This document shows positions 1-6,618 of a stretch of DNA of 12,415 nt, piece by piece; the stretch's first letter is position 1, and the number at the start of each line of letters is the position of its first letter. The notes below the pieces were generated by a model, which did no database searches, was not told where the DNA came from, and was given only the letters and a program-made list of their open reading frames with translations. The DNA is from an uncultured Sutterella sp. Its GTDB lineage: Bacteria; Pseudomonadota; Gammaproteobacteria; Burkholderiales; Burkholderiaceae_F. The stretch is from NCBI GenBank assembly GCA_900764215.1, contig CAAFNI010000229.1, forward strand, positions 1-12,415, in the 5' to 3' direction. The translations under genes and the position numbers were made by a program.

Positions 1-248
1 CGTAGGAGCGTGAGACCCGCGAGCACCGTGAGCGCAAAGCCCCGGCGGTTGCCCGTCGCGGGCCCCCAAGCCGGCAATTCAGGACTCACGAGTCCGCCGA
101 AGAACGTCGCGGTGACGGCGGGAAAGGCGGCGATGAGGAGCGTCACGAGAAAGCCCGCCGTCTTGACGGCTTTCGGCGCCTTCATCGGAAGCCAGAAGCG
201 CCAGAGCACCCAGAGCGCGCAGATCGCATGAAAAATGGCAAAACGCAT
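1..248 (-). CDS. Partial membrane protein, possibly N-terminus of a membrane metallophosphoesterase
   Basis: An open frame starts at the ATG complementary to 246-248 and runs off the left edge, giving 82 complete codons. A GGCGGAG element about 9 bases upstream supports this start. The start lies 15 bases past the yigZ stop on the same strand, so the two are probably co-transcribed. The peptide begins MRFAIFHAICALWVLWRFWL and has at least two strongly hydrophobic stretches, around residues 4-20 and 31-50, and a third beginning near residue 70. A short FFGGLVSPELPAW segment sits between them. This arrangement is reminiscent of the multi-helix N-terminal region of membrane-anchored metallophosphoesterases, but the catalytic domain is outside the window, so that name is an inference. 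It could be another small integral membrane protein. Confidence 0.55.
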   Translation of the reverse strand, partial: MRFAIFHAICALWVLWRFWLPMKAPKAVKTAGFLVTLLIAAFPAVTATFFGGLVSPELPAWGPATGNRRGFALTVLAGLTLL

Positions 249-263
249 GATGCCGGTCTCCGC

Positions 264-896
264 CTAAGTCTCGTCAACAGGATCGATCAGCGCCTCGCCC
301 GCCGTGGCTTCCGTCAAGCGTTCGACAAATTGATCGGCTTCGCCCGTCGGGACAAGCACTTCGAAGGTCGCGTCAAATCGGAAGTCCGAGGAGAGCACGC
401 GGCCTCGCGCTTCATCAAGAAAATGCTGAAAGTCCGAAACCTGATGGGGTTCGATTGAAACGACGAAACGGCGCATGTCTTCGCGAACGGTTCCCGGCAG
501 GCTCTCAAGCCCCAGCTTGACGGCGCCTTGATAGGCCCGAACAAGTCCTCCCGTTCCAAGCAGTATGCCGCCGAAGTAGCGCGTCACGACGGCCGCGACT
601 TCGCCGACATCGCTGTGCAGCAGCGCCGTGAGCATCGGGCGGCCGGCCGTGCCTTTGGGTTCTCCGTCGTCGCTCGCGCCGACCTGAGCCGTGTCGCCGG
701 GCGCACCGGCATTGTATGCCCAGCAGTTGTGCGTAGCCCCCGCATGCTCCTCGCGAATGCGCTCAATAAAGGCCTTGGCCTCTTCCGGGCTGGAGACGCG
801 CGCCATCGTGACGATGAAGCGCGAGCGGCGGATGGTTTCTTCAGCTCGATGGAAGGCACCGTGCTGAAGATCTGGGACTTGATAGGAGGCGGACAT
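264..896 (-). CDS. yigZ: YigZ/IMPACT (UPF0029) family protein
   Basis: A 210-residue protein of the usual length for this family. The N-terminal domain (about 1-125) carries the UPF0029 signatures SDDGEPKGTAGRP (75-87) and TRYFGGILLGTGGLVRAY (105-122). The rest fits the DUF1949 C-terminal domain. Bacterial members have a ribosomal S5 domain 2-like plus ferredoxin-like fold. The eukaryotic relative IMPACT regulates the kinase GCN2. The bacterial role is not established, although an older annotation as a proline dipeptidase is common and doubtful. The ATG is the first start after an in-frame stop. It has no clear Shine-Dalgarno: that position is occupied by a tandem 9-base repeat. The frame follows cdsA across a 115-base gap holding two hairpins and leads into the partial membrane-protein gene. 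Confidence 0.93.
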   Translation of the reverse strand: MSASYQVPDLQHGAFHRAEETIRRSRFIVTMARVSSPEEAKAFIERIREEHAGATHNCWAYNAGAPGDTAQVGASDDGEPKGTAGRPMLTALLHSDVGEVAAVVTRYFGGILLGTGGLVRAYQGAVKLGLESLPGTVREDMRRFVVSIEPHQVSDFQHFLDEARGRVLSSDFRFDATFEVLVPTGEADQFVERLTEATAGEALIDPVDET

Positions 897-913
897 GACT
901 CAACTGACTCAAC
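896..913. repeat. Tandem 9-bp duplication at the yigZ start
   Basis: TGACTCAAC occurs twice in a row on the plus strand. On the coding strand this is GTTGAGTCA repeated, with the second copy running into the ATG. It fills the place where a ribosome-binding site would be expected. Confidence 0.8.
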
Positions 914-945
914 GGCAGACTGTTCAATGGATGAGTGCTTAGAAA

Positions 946-980
946 TTGAGCGCATTCCGAAAGCTCAGATATGCGCTCAA
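946..980 (-). terminator. Probable weak intrinsic terminator after cdsA
   Basis: TTGAGCGCAT (946-955) and ATGCGCTCAA (971-980) form a perfect 10-bp stem around a 15-base loop. Read on the minus strand, the stem is followed by TTTCT, a short imperfect U-tract. It lies about 31 bases past the cdsA stop and upstream of yigZ. It could end or attenuate the cdsA transcript, or could be an operator-like inverted repeat. Confidence 0.45.
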
Positions 981-992
981 CCGTTCACCCGA

Positions 993-1009
993 TGACGGTG
1001 CGACCGTCA
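993..1009. other. Small GC-rich hairpin just behind cdsA
   Basis: TGACGGT and ACCGTCA form a perfect 7-bp stem with a 3-base loop, immediately beyond the cdsA stop codon. No U-tract follows on either strand, so it is more likely a 3'-end stabilising hairpin than a terminator. Confidence 0.4.
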
Positions 1010-1011
1010 CG

Positions 1012-1857
1012 TCAATTCAGCAGCTGAATCCACAACATGATGAAGGCGGAAGCCGGCAGCACGGGGAGCGACGCATCCATGCGGTCAAAAAAGCCCCCGT
1101 GTCCGGGCAGAAGATTCGAGGAATCCTTGATGCCGACAAGGCGCTTGAGCATCGACTCCCAAAGATCGCCGGCAATCGAAAGCGCAACGAGGAGCGCAAG
1201 CACGCCGACGCCCCAAAGAAGACCGGCATTGTCAAAGAGATAATTCGTGAAGACGTTCTGCTGCACGCAGAAGACATAGGTCAGCAGAAAGAAGATGATC
1301 ACGATCACGTAGGCGCCGATCGCACCTTCAAAGGTCTTCTTGGGAGAGATGGCGGGTGCCATGCGGTGCTTGCCCCAGGCACGACCGCAGAAGTAAGCCG
1401 AGATGTCGGCGCCCCAGACAATGAGAAGCACGGAAAGCACGAGCACCCAGTCGCCCTGCTCGAAGAGCCACAGAAGCGACAAATAGGCGGCGGGCACGAA
1501 GGTCACGGCGGACCAGAGGCACTGGCGCTGCGACACCTTGAAGCCGTGCTCACGATGGAAGAGCTCGGCAAAGAAGATCACGAACCAGGCTAGCATGACG
1601 CAGCCGTTCACGATCAGCAGGAACCAGTTCATGCGGTCAAGCGCCCCCGCCCAGTAAAGCGACAGCTGAACGACCATTTCCACAGCGGCCACAAGAAGGG
1701 CGGGACGAGGCCCGAGACCGCCGATGCGCAGCCACTCGTAGAGCGTCGCGCCGAAAGCGATGGCCATGACGCTTGCAAAGGCGAACGGACCGATGTAGAT
1801 CGAGAGCGTCAGGACGGCCAGCAGCACGACTGCGGTGATCACGCGGGTCATCAACAT
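1012..1857 (-). CDS. cdsA: Phosphatidate cytidylyltransferase (CDP-diacylglycerol synthase)
   Basis: This integral membrane enzyme converts phosphatidate and CTP to CDP-diacylglycerol, the precursor of all the main phospholipids. The 281-residue length is normal. The protein is a run of hydrophobic helices, and near the C-terminus (about 235-261) it carries the family signature: SMLKRLVGIKDSS followed by LPGHGGFFDRMD, with the conserved Lys-Asp, His-Gly-Gly and Asp-Arg-x-Asp elements. GGAGG lies 10 bases before the ATG at 1857. A second ATG two codons later is less well spaced. In many proteobacteria cdsA directly follows uppS, but here uppS ends at 10046 and the glycan cluster lies between. 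cdsA is transcribed divergently from galU across a 168-base gap. Confidence 0.95.
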   Translation of the reverse strand: MLMTRVITAVVLLAVLTLSIYIGPFAFASVMAIAFGATLYEWLRIGGLGPRPALLVAAVEMVVQLSLYWAGALDRMNWFLLIVNGCVMLAWFVIFFAELFHREHGFKVSQRQCLWSAVTFVPAAYLSLLWLFEQGDWVLVLSVLLIVWGADISAYFCGRAWGKHRMAPAISPKKTFEGAIGAYVIVIIFFLLTYVFCVQQNVFTNYLFDNAGLLWGVGVLALLVALSIAGDLWESMLKRLVGIKDSSNLLPGHGGFFDRMDASLPVLPASAFIMLWIQLLN

Positions 1858-1909
1858 GATGAATAAACCTCCGGCCGGGGTTGCAGACCGGCGCTGTAAA
1901 TGGTCAGAA

Positions 1910-1940
1910 TTGGATGTGCATGGAACACTGATCTTATAAT
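1910..1940 (+). promoter_or_regulatory. Candidate promoter for the galU glycan cluster
   Basis: A consensus TATAAT lies at 1935-1940, about 85 bases before galU. The best -35 candidate is TTGGAT at 1910-1915, giving a long 19-base spacer. It lies in the divergent gap between cdsA and galU (1858-2025). The -10 match is exact, but the -35 and spacing are only fair. Confidence 0.4.
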
Positions 1941-2025
1941 TCTAGCCAATGGCGCGACTGTCCGTGCCAACTTCCCAAACACATCGCATCCCTGCTTTCT
2001 TGTTCCTGCATTTGTTAATTAAAAA

Positions 2026-2874
2026 ATGAAACCTATTCGCAAAGCCGTCTTTCCGGTCAACGGCATGGGCACGCGTTTTTTGCCCGCCACCAAGGCCATG
2101 CCCAAGGAAATGCTGCCCGTCGTCGATATGCCTCTGATCCAGTACGCCGTCAACGAGGCCGCAGCTGCCGGCATTACGGAAATGATCTTCGTCACCGGAC
2201 GCAGCAAGCGCGCCCTTGAGGACCACTTCGACAGTCATCCCGAACTGGAACGGGAGCTCGAAGAAAAGGGCAAGACCGAACTCCTCGCACTTGCACGTGA
2301 TATCGTTACCCCCCCCGGTCTTGATATCAATTTCGTCTACATTCGTCAACCTCAAGCACTTGGACTCGGCCACGCCGTCCTCTGCTCCCGCCCCGTCGTA
2401 GGCAACGACCCCTTCGCAGTTTTACTCCCCGACGACCTCATTGACGCCAGGCAGCCGTGCCTAGGCCAGCTCATCTCCGTTCGTGAAGCTCGCGGCGGCG
2501 GATCAGTTCTCGCCGTTGAAGAAGTCGCCCCTGAATCAACCAACAAATACGGCATCGTCAGCGTGGACGATACCGGCCTTCAGACCTCCCGTCTGCGCGG
2601 CATCATCGAAAAGCCCGCCCCTGAAAAAGCGCCTTCCCGCATGGCCGTCATCGGCCGCTATGTCTTCGAACCCGCCATTTTCGAGTATCTTGAAAAGGTG
2701 CAGCCCGGCGTAGGCGGAGAAATACAGCTGACCGACGCGATCGCCATGTCGCTCGACGACGTCCCGACCTATGCGCACCGTTTTGAAGGCACACGCTTTG
2801 ACTGCGGCAGCAAGCAGGGCTTCATAGACGCCACGGTTCACTACGCCCGCAAGCGCGGCTTCAAAATCAACTGA
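2026..2874 (+). CDS. galU: UTP-glucose-1-phosphate uridylyltransferase
   Basis: This cytosolic enzyme makes UDP-glucose from UTP and glucose-1-phosphate. UDP-glucose feeds lipopolysaccharide and capsule synthesis and, after epimerisation, gives UDP-galactose. The 282-residue protein has the nucleotide-binding loop NGMGTRFLPATKAMPKEM (12-29), GGEIQLTDAI near residues 230-239, and FEGTRFDCGSKQGFI near the C-terminus, all GalU hallmarks. Asn12 replaces the Ala usual in AGxGTR. The ATG follows an A/T-rich run (TTAATTAAAAA) with no clear Shine-Dalgarno. It is the first gene of a six-gene same-strand cluster, and its GC content matches the host flanks. RmlA-type thymidylyltransferases are related, but the motifs fit GalU. 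Confidence 0.95.
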   Translation: MKPIRKAVFPVNGMGTRFLPATKAMPKEMLPVVDMPLIQYAVNEAAAAGITEMIFVTGRSKRALEDHFDSHPELERELEEKGKTELLALARDIVTPPGLDINFVYIRQPQALGLGHAVLCSRPVVGNDPFAVLLPDDLIDARQPCLGQLISVREARGGGSVLAVEEVAPESTNKYGIVSVDDTGLQTSRLRGIIEKPAPEKAPSRMAVIGRYVFEPAIFEYLEKVQPGVGGEIQLTDAIAMSLDDVPTYAHRFEGTRFDCGSKQGFIDATVHYARKRGFKIN

Positions 2875-2876
2875 CC

Positions 2877-2898
2877 CTTCGTTTCATTCATAACGAAG
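2877..2898 (+). other. Hairpin between galU and the first glycosyltransferase
   Basis: CTTCGTT (2877-2883) and AACGAAG (2892-2898) form a perfect 7-bp stem with an 8-base loop, starting just after the galU stop. No U-tract follows. It may be a transcript-processing or attenuation element inside the operon, or chance. Confidence 0.35.
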
Positions 2899-2917
2899 TC
2901 ATCGAACCGACAGGACC

Positions 2918-3889
2918 ATGACATTGACTACAGCACCCAAAGTATCGATCCTCGTGCCGTGCTTCAACGTCGAGACCTTTGTTGCCGAATGTCTTACCAG
3001 CATTCGGCAACAGACCCTGCGTGACATTGAGGTCATTTGTCTCAACGACGGCTCGACCGACAATACGCTGGACATCATTCGCCAAACCGTCGGCGACGAT
3101 CCTCGCTTTCGCATTGTCGACAAGCCCAACAGCGGCTACGGGGCCACCATGAACCTCGGTCTGACGATGGCTAAAGGGGATTACATCGGCATCGTCGAGT
3201 CCGATGACTTCGCCGAACCCGACATGTTCAGGGCGCTTTATGAAGAGGCCCTTCAGCACGATCTGGACATCTCACGCTGCACCTTCAACATGTTGAGAGA
3301 AGGCGGTGTCAAGCCCAACACGTGTCCCTATCTGCCCAAGAACAGGGTGTTCGATCCGAAGGTTGAGTTGGACGCCTTCCGTCATCCGCCCTCCATTTGG
3401 GCCGCGATTTATCGTCGCTCTCTCCTTCAGGACTGGAACATCCGTTTTCTGGAAACCCCAGGGGCCGCCTATCAGGACATCTCCTTCGCCTTCAAAACAA
3501 CCATGGCGGCCACACGCATCAGGTGCCTGCCTCAGCCCCTACTCAATTACCGCATCCATCAAAACAACTCGGTCAAAAAAGCCTCCAATGCCTTGATCGT
3601 AATCGATGAGATTGACGAATGCCTTGCCTTTGCCCGACGTCATCACGCGGAAGGCCTCGTTGGCGAAGTCATGGTCGACATCGAATATGCCACCTTCAAG
3701 TGGAACTATCTGCGATTGCCTCAAGCCGATGCGCATGCCTTTTTCCAAAAGTGGCTGGATCGATGGATTCTAAACAAGGGCTACGGAGTCAGGCTTCGGC
3801 CGAGCAGCCTGAAGACATTCCTTCACTACGTCGCCGTCACCAAATTCCCTGAACGATTTGAAAACTATCTGCGAGCCAAATCCAAATGA
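2918..3889 (+). CDS. Glycosyltransferase family 2 protein
   Basis: A 323-residue GT-A-fold transferase. The N-terminal nucleotide-sugar domain starts with VSILVPCFN (9-17), has the LNDGSTDNT element near residue 45, and has ESDD (94-97) at the metal-binding DxD position. The C-terminal third is variable, as expected for acceptor recognition. It should transfer a sugar from a nucleotide donor to a growing surface glycan on the cytoplasmic face of the inner membrane. Donor and acceptor cannot be read from the sequence. AGGA lies close upstream of the ATG. Its stop overlaps the glf start by four bases (ATGA), so the two are translationally coupled, which makes a link to galactofuranose or galactose metabolism plausible. 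Base composition is host-like. Confidence 0.9.
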   Translation: MTLTTAPKVSILVPCFNVETFVAECLTSIRQQTLRDIEVICLNDGSTDNTLDIIRQTVGDDPRFRIVDKPNSGYGATMNLGLTMAKGDYIGIVESDDFAEPDMFRALYEEALQHDLDISRCTFNMLREGGVKPNTCPYLPKNRVFDPKVELDAFRHPPSIWAAIYRRSLLQDWNIRFLETPGAAYQDISFAFKTTMAATRIRCLPQPLLNYRIHQNNSVKKASNALIVIDEIDECLAFARRHHAEGLVGEVMVDIEYATFKWNYLRLPQADAHAFFQKWLDRWILNKGYGVRLRPSSLKTFLHYVAVTKFPERFENYLRAKSK

Positions 3890-4992
3890 CGAACCATTAT
3901 GACTACCTCATCGTCGGCGCTGGTCTTTTCGGCGCCGTGTTTGCCCACGAAGCAACCAAGCGCGGCAAGCGTTGTCTCGTTGTCGAAAAGCGCAGCCACA
4001 TCGGCGGCAATGTCTTCACGGAAGAAGTTGAAGGCATTCAGGTTCACAAGTATGGCGCCCACATCTTCCACACCAGCAACGAAGAAGTTTGGCAATACGT
4101 TTGTCAATTCGCTCGATTTAATAATTTCATCAACTCTCCCGTCGCCAACTACAAGGGCAAGCTCTACAACCTGCCCTTCAACATGAACACCTTCTATCAG
4201 ATGTGGGGAGTCAAGACGCCGGCCGAAGCGGCAGCGAAGATTGATGAGCAACGCAAGGCTGCCGGCATAGTGGAACCCAGAAATCTCGAGGAACAGGCCA
4301 TCAGCCTCGTGGGCGAAGACATCTACCGCATCCTCATCAAGGGATACACCGAGAAGCAATGGGGGCGCGACTGCCGTGATCTTCCCGCATCGATCATCCG
4401 TCGTCTGCCGGTGCGCTTCACTTTCGACAACAACTACTTCCGTGACCGTTTCCAAGGGATCCCCGAAGACGGCTACACCGCCATGGTCGAGAAGATGCTC
4501 GACGGCGTTGAAGTGCGCCTCAATACCGACTTCCTCGAACAGAAGGCCGAACTCGAAGCCGTCACGGACAAGGTGATCTTCACGGGCCCCATCGACGCCT
4601 ACTTCGACTACGTCTACGGTCCGCTCAACTATCGCAGCGTCCGTTTTGAAACGGAGATTCTCCCGATCCAGAACTATCAGGGCGTTGCCGTGGTCAACTA
4701 CAACGAACGCGAAGTCCCCTTCACCCGCATCATCGAACACAAGCACTTTGTGTTTGGCGCCCAGGAGAAGACCGTCATCAGCCGCGAGTATCCGTCCGAA
4801 TGGAAGCTTGGAGTCGAACCGTACTATCCGGTAAACGATGGCCCGAACACCGCGCTTTACGAACGCTACAAGGCTTTGGCTGATAATCAAAAGAGAGTGC
4901 ACTTCGCGGGGCGCCTCGGCCAATACAAATACTTTGACATGGACAAAGTCATCGCCGAAGCCCTTGAATACGTGCGGCTGGAGTTGGGCTGA
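3886..4992 (+). CDS. glf: UDP-galactopyranose mutase
   Basis: This FAD-dependent enzyme interconverts UDP-galactopyranose and UDP-galactofuranose, the only known route to bacterial galactofuranose donors. The 368-residue protein is full length. The Rossmann FAD motif GAGLFG is at 11-16, followed by VVEKRSHIGGN. KYGAHIFHTS (55-64) has the active-site His region, GYTEKQWGR is at 153-161, and the C-terminus has FAGRLGQYKYFDMD, the FAD/substrate region. It is coupled to the preceding glycosyltransferase by an ATGA overlap and to the next gene by TGATG. UDP-galactose must come from a GalE not in this window. Its presence strongly suggests a galactofuranose-containing glycan. Confidence 0.97.
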   Translation: MTNHYDYLIVGAGLFGAVFAHEATKRGKRCLVVEKRSHIGGNVFTEEVEGIQVHKYGAHIFHTSNEEVWQYVCQFARFNNFINSPVANYKGKLYNLPFNMNTFYQMWGVKTPAEAAAKIDEQRKAAGIVEPRNLEEQAISLVGEDIYRILIKGYTEKQWGRDCRDLPASIIRRLPVRFTFDNNYFRDRFQGIPEDGYTAMVEKMLDGVEVRLNTDFLEQKAELEAVTDKVIFTGPIDAYFDYVYGPLNYRSVRFETEILPIQNYQGVAVVNYNEREVPFTRIIEHKHFVFGAQEKTVISREYPSEWKLGVEPYYPVNDGPNTALYERYKALADNQKRVHFAGRLGQYKYFDMDKVIAEALEYVRLELG

Positions 4993-5837
4993 TGAACCAT
5001 ATGTCTGATGACAGGGACTCCATGAGAATTTCAGTCATCCTATCCACTTACAACCGTCCGAAAGCTCTGCTTGTCGTTCTGGAGGCACTAGGGAGACAGG
5101 ATGACCACAACTTTGAAGTCATCGTCGCCGATGATGGATCAGGCACTGAGACACGCGATGTCGTCAACGCCATGGCGACAAAATGGCCTCAATGCAATAT
5201 TCAGCACGTCTGGCATGAAAAGAAAGGATTTAGGCTTGCGCGCATAAGAAATCTTGCTTGCAAGGTTTGCACTGGAGAATATTTGGTGTTTCTCGATGGC
5301 GACTGTATTCCCCCTCCAAACTTTGTTTCAAGACATAGAGCGCTAAGCGAAAAAGGTCGGGCTGTTTATGGGCAACGCATTCTAGCCAACCAACAGTACA
5401 CAGAATTAGTTGAAACAAATCCCAAACAATTATTTCGAAATAATTATTGGTCTTGCTTAAACTTTTTCTCATTAGCTATAAAAAAGCACATTAACAGAGT
5501 TTTTCCAATAGTTTCCCTACCTGGTACCTTTTGGCGAAATAGATCACCACGATCTTGGCAAAAGATACGAGGTTGCAATTGGGCAATTTGGCGCAATGAT
5601 TATGAAGCCATCAACGGAAGTGATGAAAGTTTCGAGGGTTGGGGAGCGGAAGATAAAGATCTTGCAGTTCGTCTCATTAATCAAGGAATTAGACTTAAAG
5701 ATGGCAGAAATTATTCTGTCGTCCTCCATTTATGGCATCCCCAAGCATCAAGAGAAAAAAATGAAATCCAATCAAGAATTGTAATTGAAAGGCTTTCGAA
5801 CAAGACCATTCTACCAAAGAAAGGCCTAAAACCATAG
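4992..5837 (+). CDS. Glycosyltransferase family 2 with galactosyltransferase-type C-terminal motif
   Basis: A 281-residue GT-A transferase. The core begins ISVILSTYNRP (12-22), has VADDGSGT near residue 44, and has the metal-binding DGD at 102-104. GWGAEDKDLAVRL (216-228) matches the galactosyltransferase C-terminal motif (Glyco_transf_7C type) and probably provides the catalytic acid. The start at 4992 overlaps the glf stop (TGATG) and has GGAG 8 bases upstream; ATGs at 5001 and 5022 are alternatives. Likely role: adding a sugar to a lipopolysaccharide-type acceptor in the cytoplasm. Composition changes inside the gene: 5341-5400 is 30/60 G+C and 5401-5460 is 16/60. The 3' half resembles the AT-rich genes that follow, suggesting a recombination joint within or near this gene. 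Confidence 0.88.
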   Translation: MNHMSDDRDSMRISVILSTYNRPKALLVVLEALGRQDDHNFEVIVADDGSGTETRDVVNAMATKWPQCNIQHVWHEKKGFRLARIRNLACKVCTGEYLVFLDGDCIPPPNFVSRHRALSEKGRAVYGQRILANQQYTELVETNPKQLFRNNYWSCLNFFSLAIKKHINRVFPIVSLPGTFWRNRSPRSWQKIRGCNWAIWRNDYEAINGSDESFEGWGAEDKDLAVRLINQGIRLKDGRNYSVVLHLWHPQASREKNEIQSRIVIERLSNKTILPKKGLKP

Positions 5838-5858
5838 CATTAAAACATAACTATCATA

Positions 5859-5873
5859 CCCCCCCAAAAAAAA
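5859..5873 (+). repeat. C7-A8 homopolymer tract
   Basis: Seven C followed directly by eight A in the 108-base gap between the second glycosyltransferase and the acyltransferase. Such tracts are prone to slippage. An in-frame TAA at 5877-5879 separates it from the acyltransferase frame, so slippage would not alter that protein. Confidence 0.7.
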
Positions 5874-5945
5874 TAATAAGAAGACAATCATCCCATCGCC
5901 ATCAAAAACCACTTGACAACATCGACTCGATTTGACAACGAAATT

Positions 5946-6584
5946 ATGCATAATTTGATTTACGAAGATCATCATGGAAATAAAATATTTTCCACTGGCA
6001 AACAACAACTACATTTCCCAATAAATGGATTACAAATCACGTTTGGAAATGCAACAAATAATGTTATAGAAATATGTGATGGATCACAATTCAACAATGT
6101 TCGATTCGATCTAGGAAATGATAGAGCTTGCATAAAAATTGGACAGAACTGCCAAATAAGCAATACATATATACGCTTAAAGTACGGATATATGCAATTA
6201 GTGTCTATCGGTGATAACACAATAATTCACGGAGCTGATTTTTTTCTCGACGAGAACTCAGGTTGTGTTATTGGAGATAATTGTTTAATCAGTGATTCTG
6301 TGAAATTTTGGGGTTCCGACGGGCATGCAATAATCGACCTACAAACGAACCAGGTTATCAATAGCGTATCTGGACCAATTACAATTGGCCAACACACATA
6401 GATAGGCCAAGCAGTTCGGATAACAAAAAATGCAAGAGTTGCTAGGAACTCCATTATTGGCATGGCAAGTGTTGTTACAAAAGCATTTACAGAGGAAAAT
6501 GTCATTCTAGTTGGACAACCCGCAAAAATTGTCAAGCGAGATGTAAATTGGGATTTCAGATCACCTTTTTTTATTGACAATTAA
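5946..6584 (+). pseudogene. Left-handed beta-helix (hexapeptide) acyltransferase interrupted by an amber codon
   Basis: Reading through one in-frame TAG at 6399-6401 gives a 212-residue protein of the WbbJ/maltose O-acetyltransferase-like class, which transfers acetyl or acyl groups to sugars. Before the stop are irregular hexapeptide repeats (for example IGDNTIIHGADF, IGDNCLISDSVKFWGSDGHAI) ending in ITIGQHT. After it the same frame continues IGQAVRITKNARVARNSIIG, SVVTKAF and VGQPAKIVKRDVNWDF to a TAA. The family normally reads HxWIG here, so the amber codon replaces the conserved Trp (TGG to TAG, one base). The truncated product would be 151 residues without the last coils. An upstream TTG at 5913 is possible, but no ribosome-binding site is clear for either start. 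The gene is AT-rich (18/60 G+C at 6001-6060). Non-function, a polymorphism and a sequencing error remain open. Confidence 0.8.
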
Positions 6585-6618
6585 CTCATACCTCTTCTAG
6601 CCATTCATATATTTAGCA

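Noticed and set aside
946..1593. Plus-strand open frame opposite cdsA
   Set aside because: It is antisense to cdsA, very rich in His, Glu and Gly, without a recognisable domain or ribosome-binding site.
3865..4923. Long minus-strand open frame (352 codons) opposite glf
   Set aside because: It lies antisense to an unmistakable glf gene, shows no domain, and is a codon-bias shadow of GC-rich coding DNA.
5913..5945. TTG start extending the acyltransferase by 11 residues
   Set aside because: No ribosome-binding site, and the added residues do not resemble the family; the ATG at 5946 fits better.
6574..6579. Perfect TTGACA -35 hexamer before the DUF4422-GT8 gene
   Set aside because: It is part of the acyltransferase 3' coding sequence, and no -10 box lies 16-18 bases downstream; the nearest TATATT is 28 bases away.
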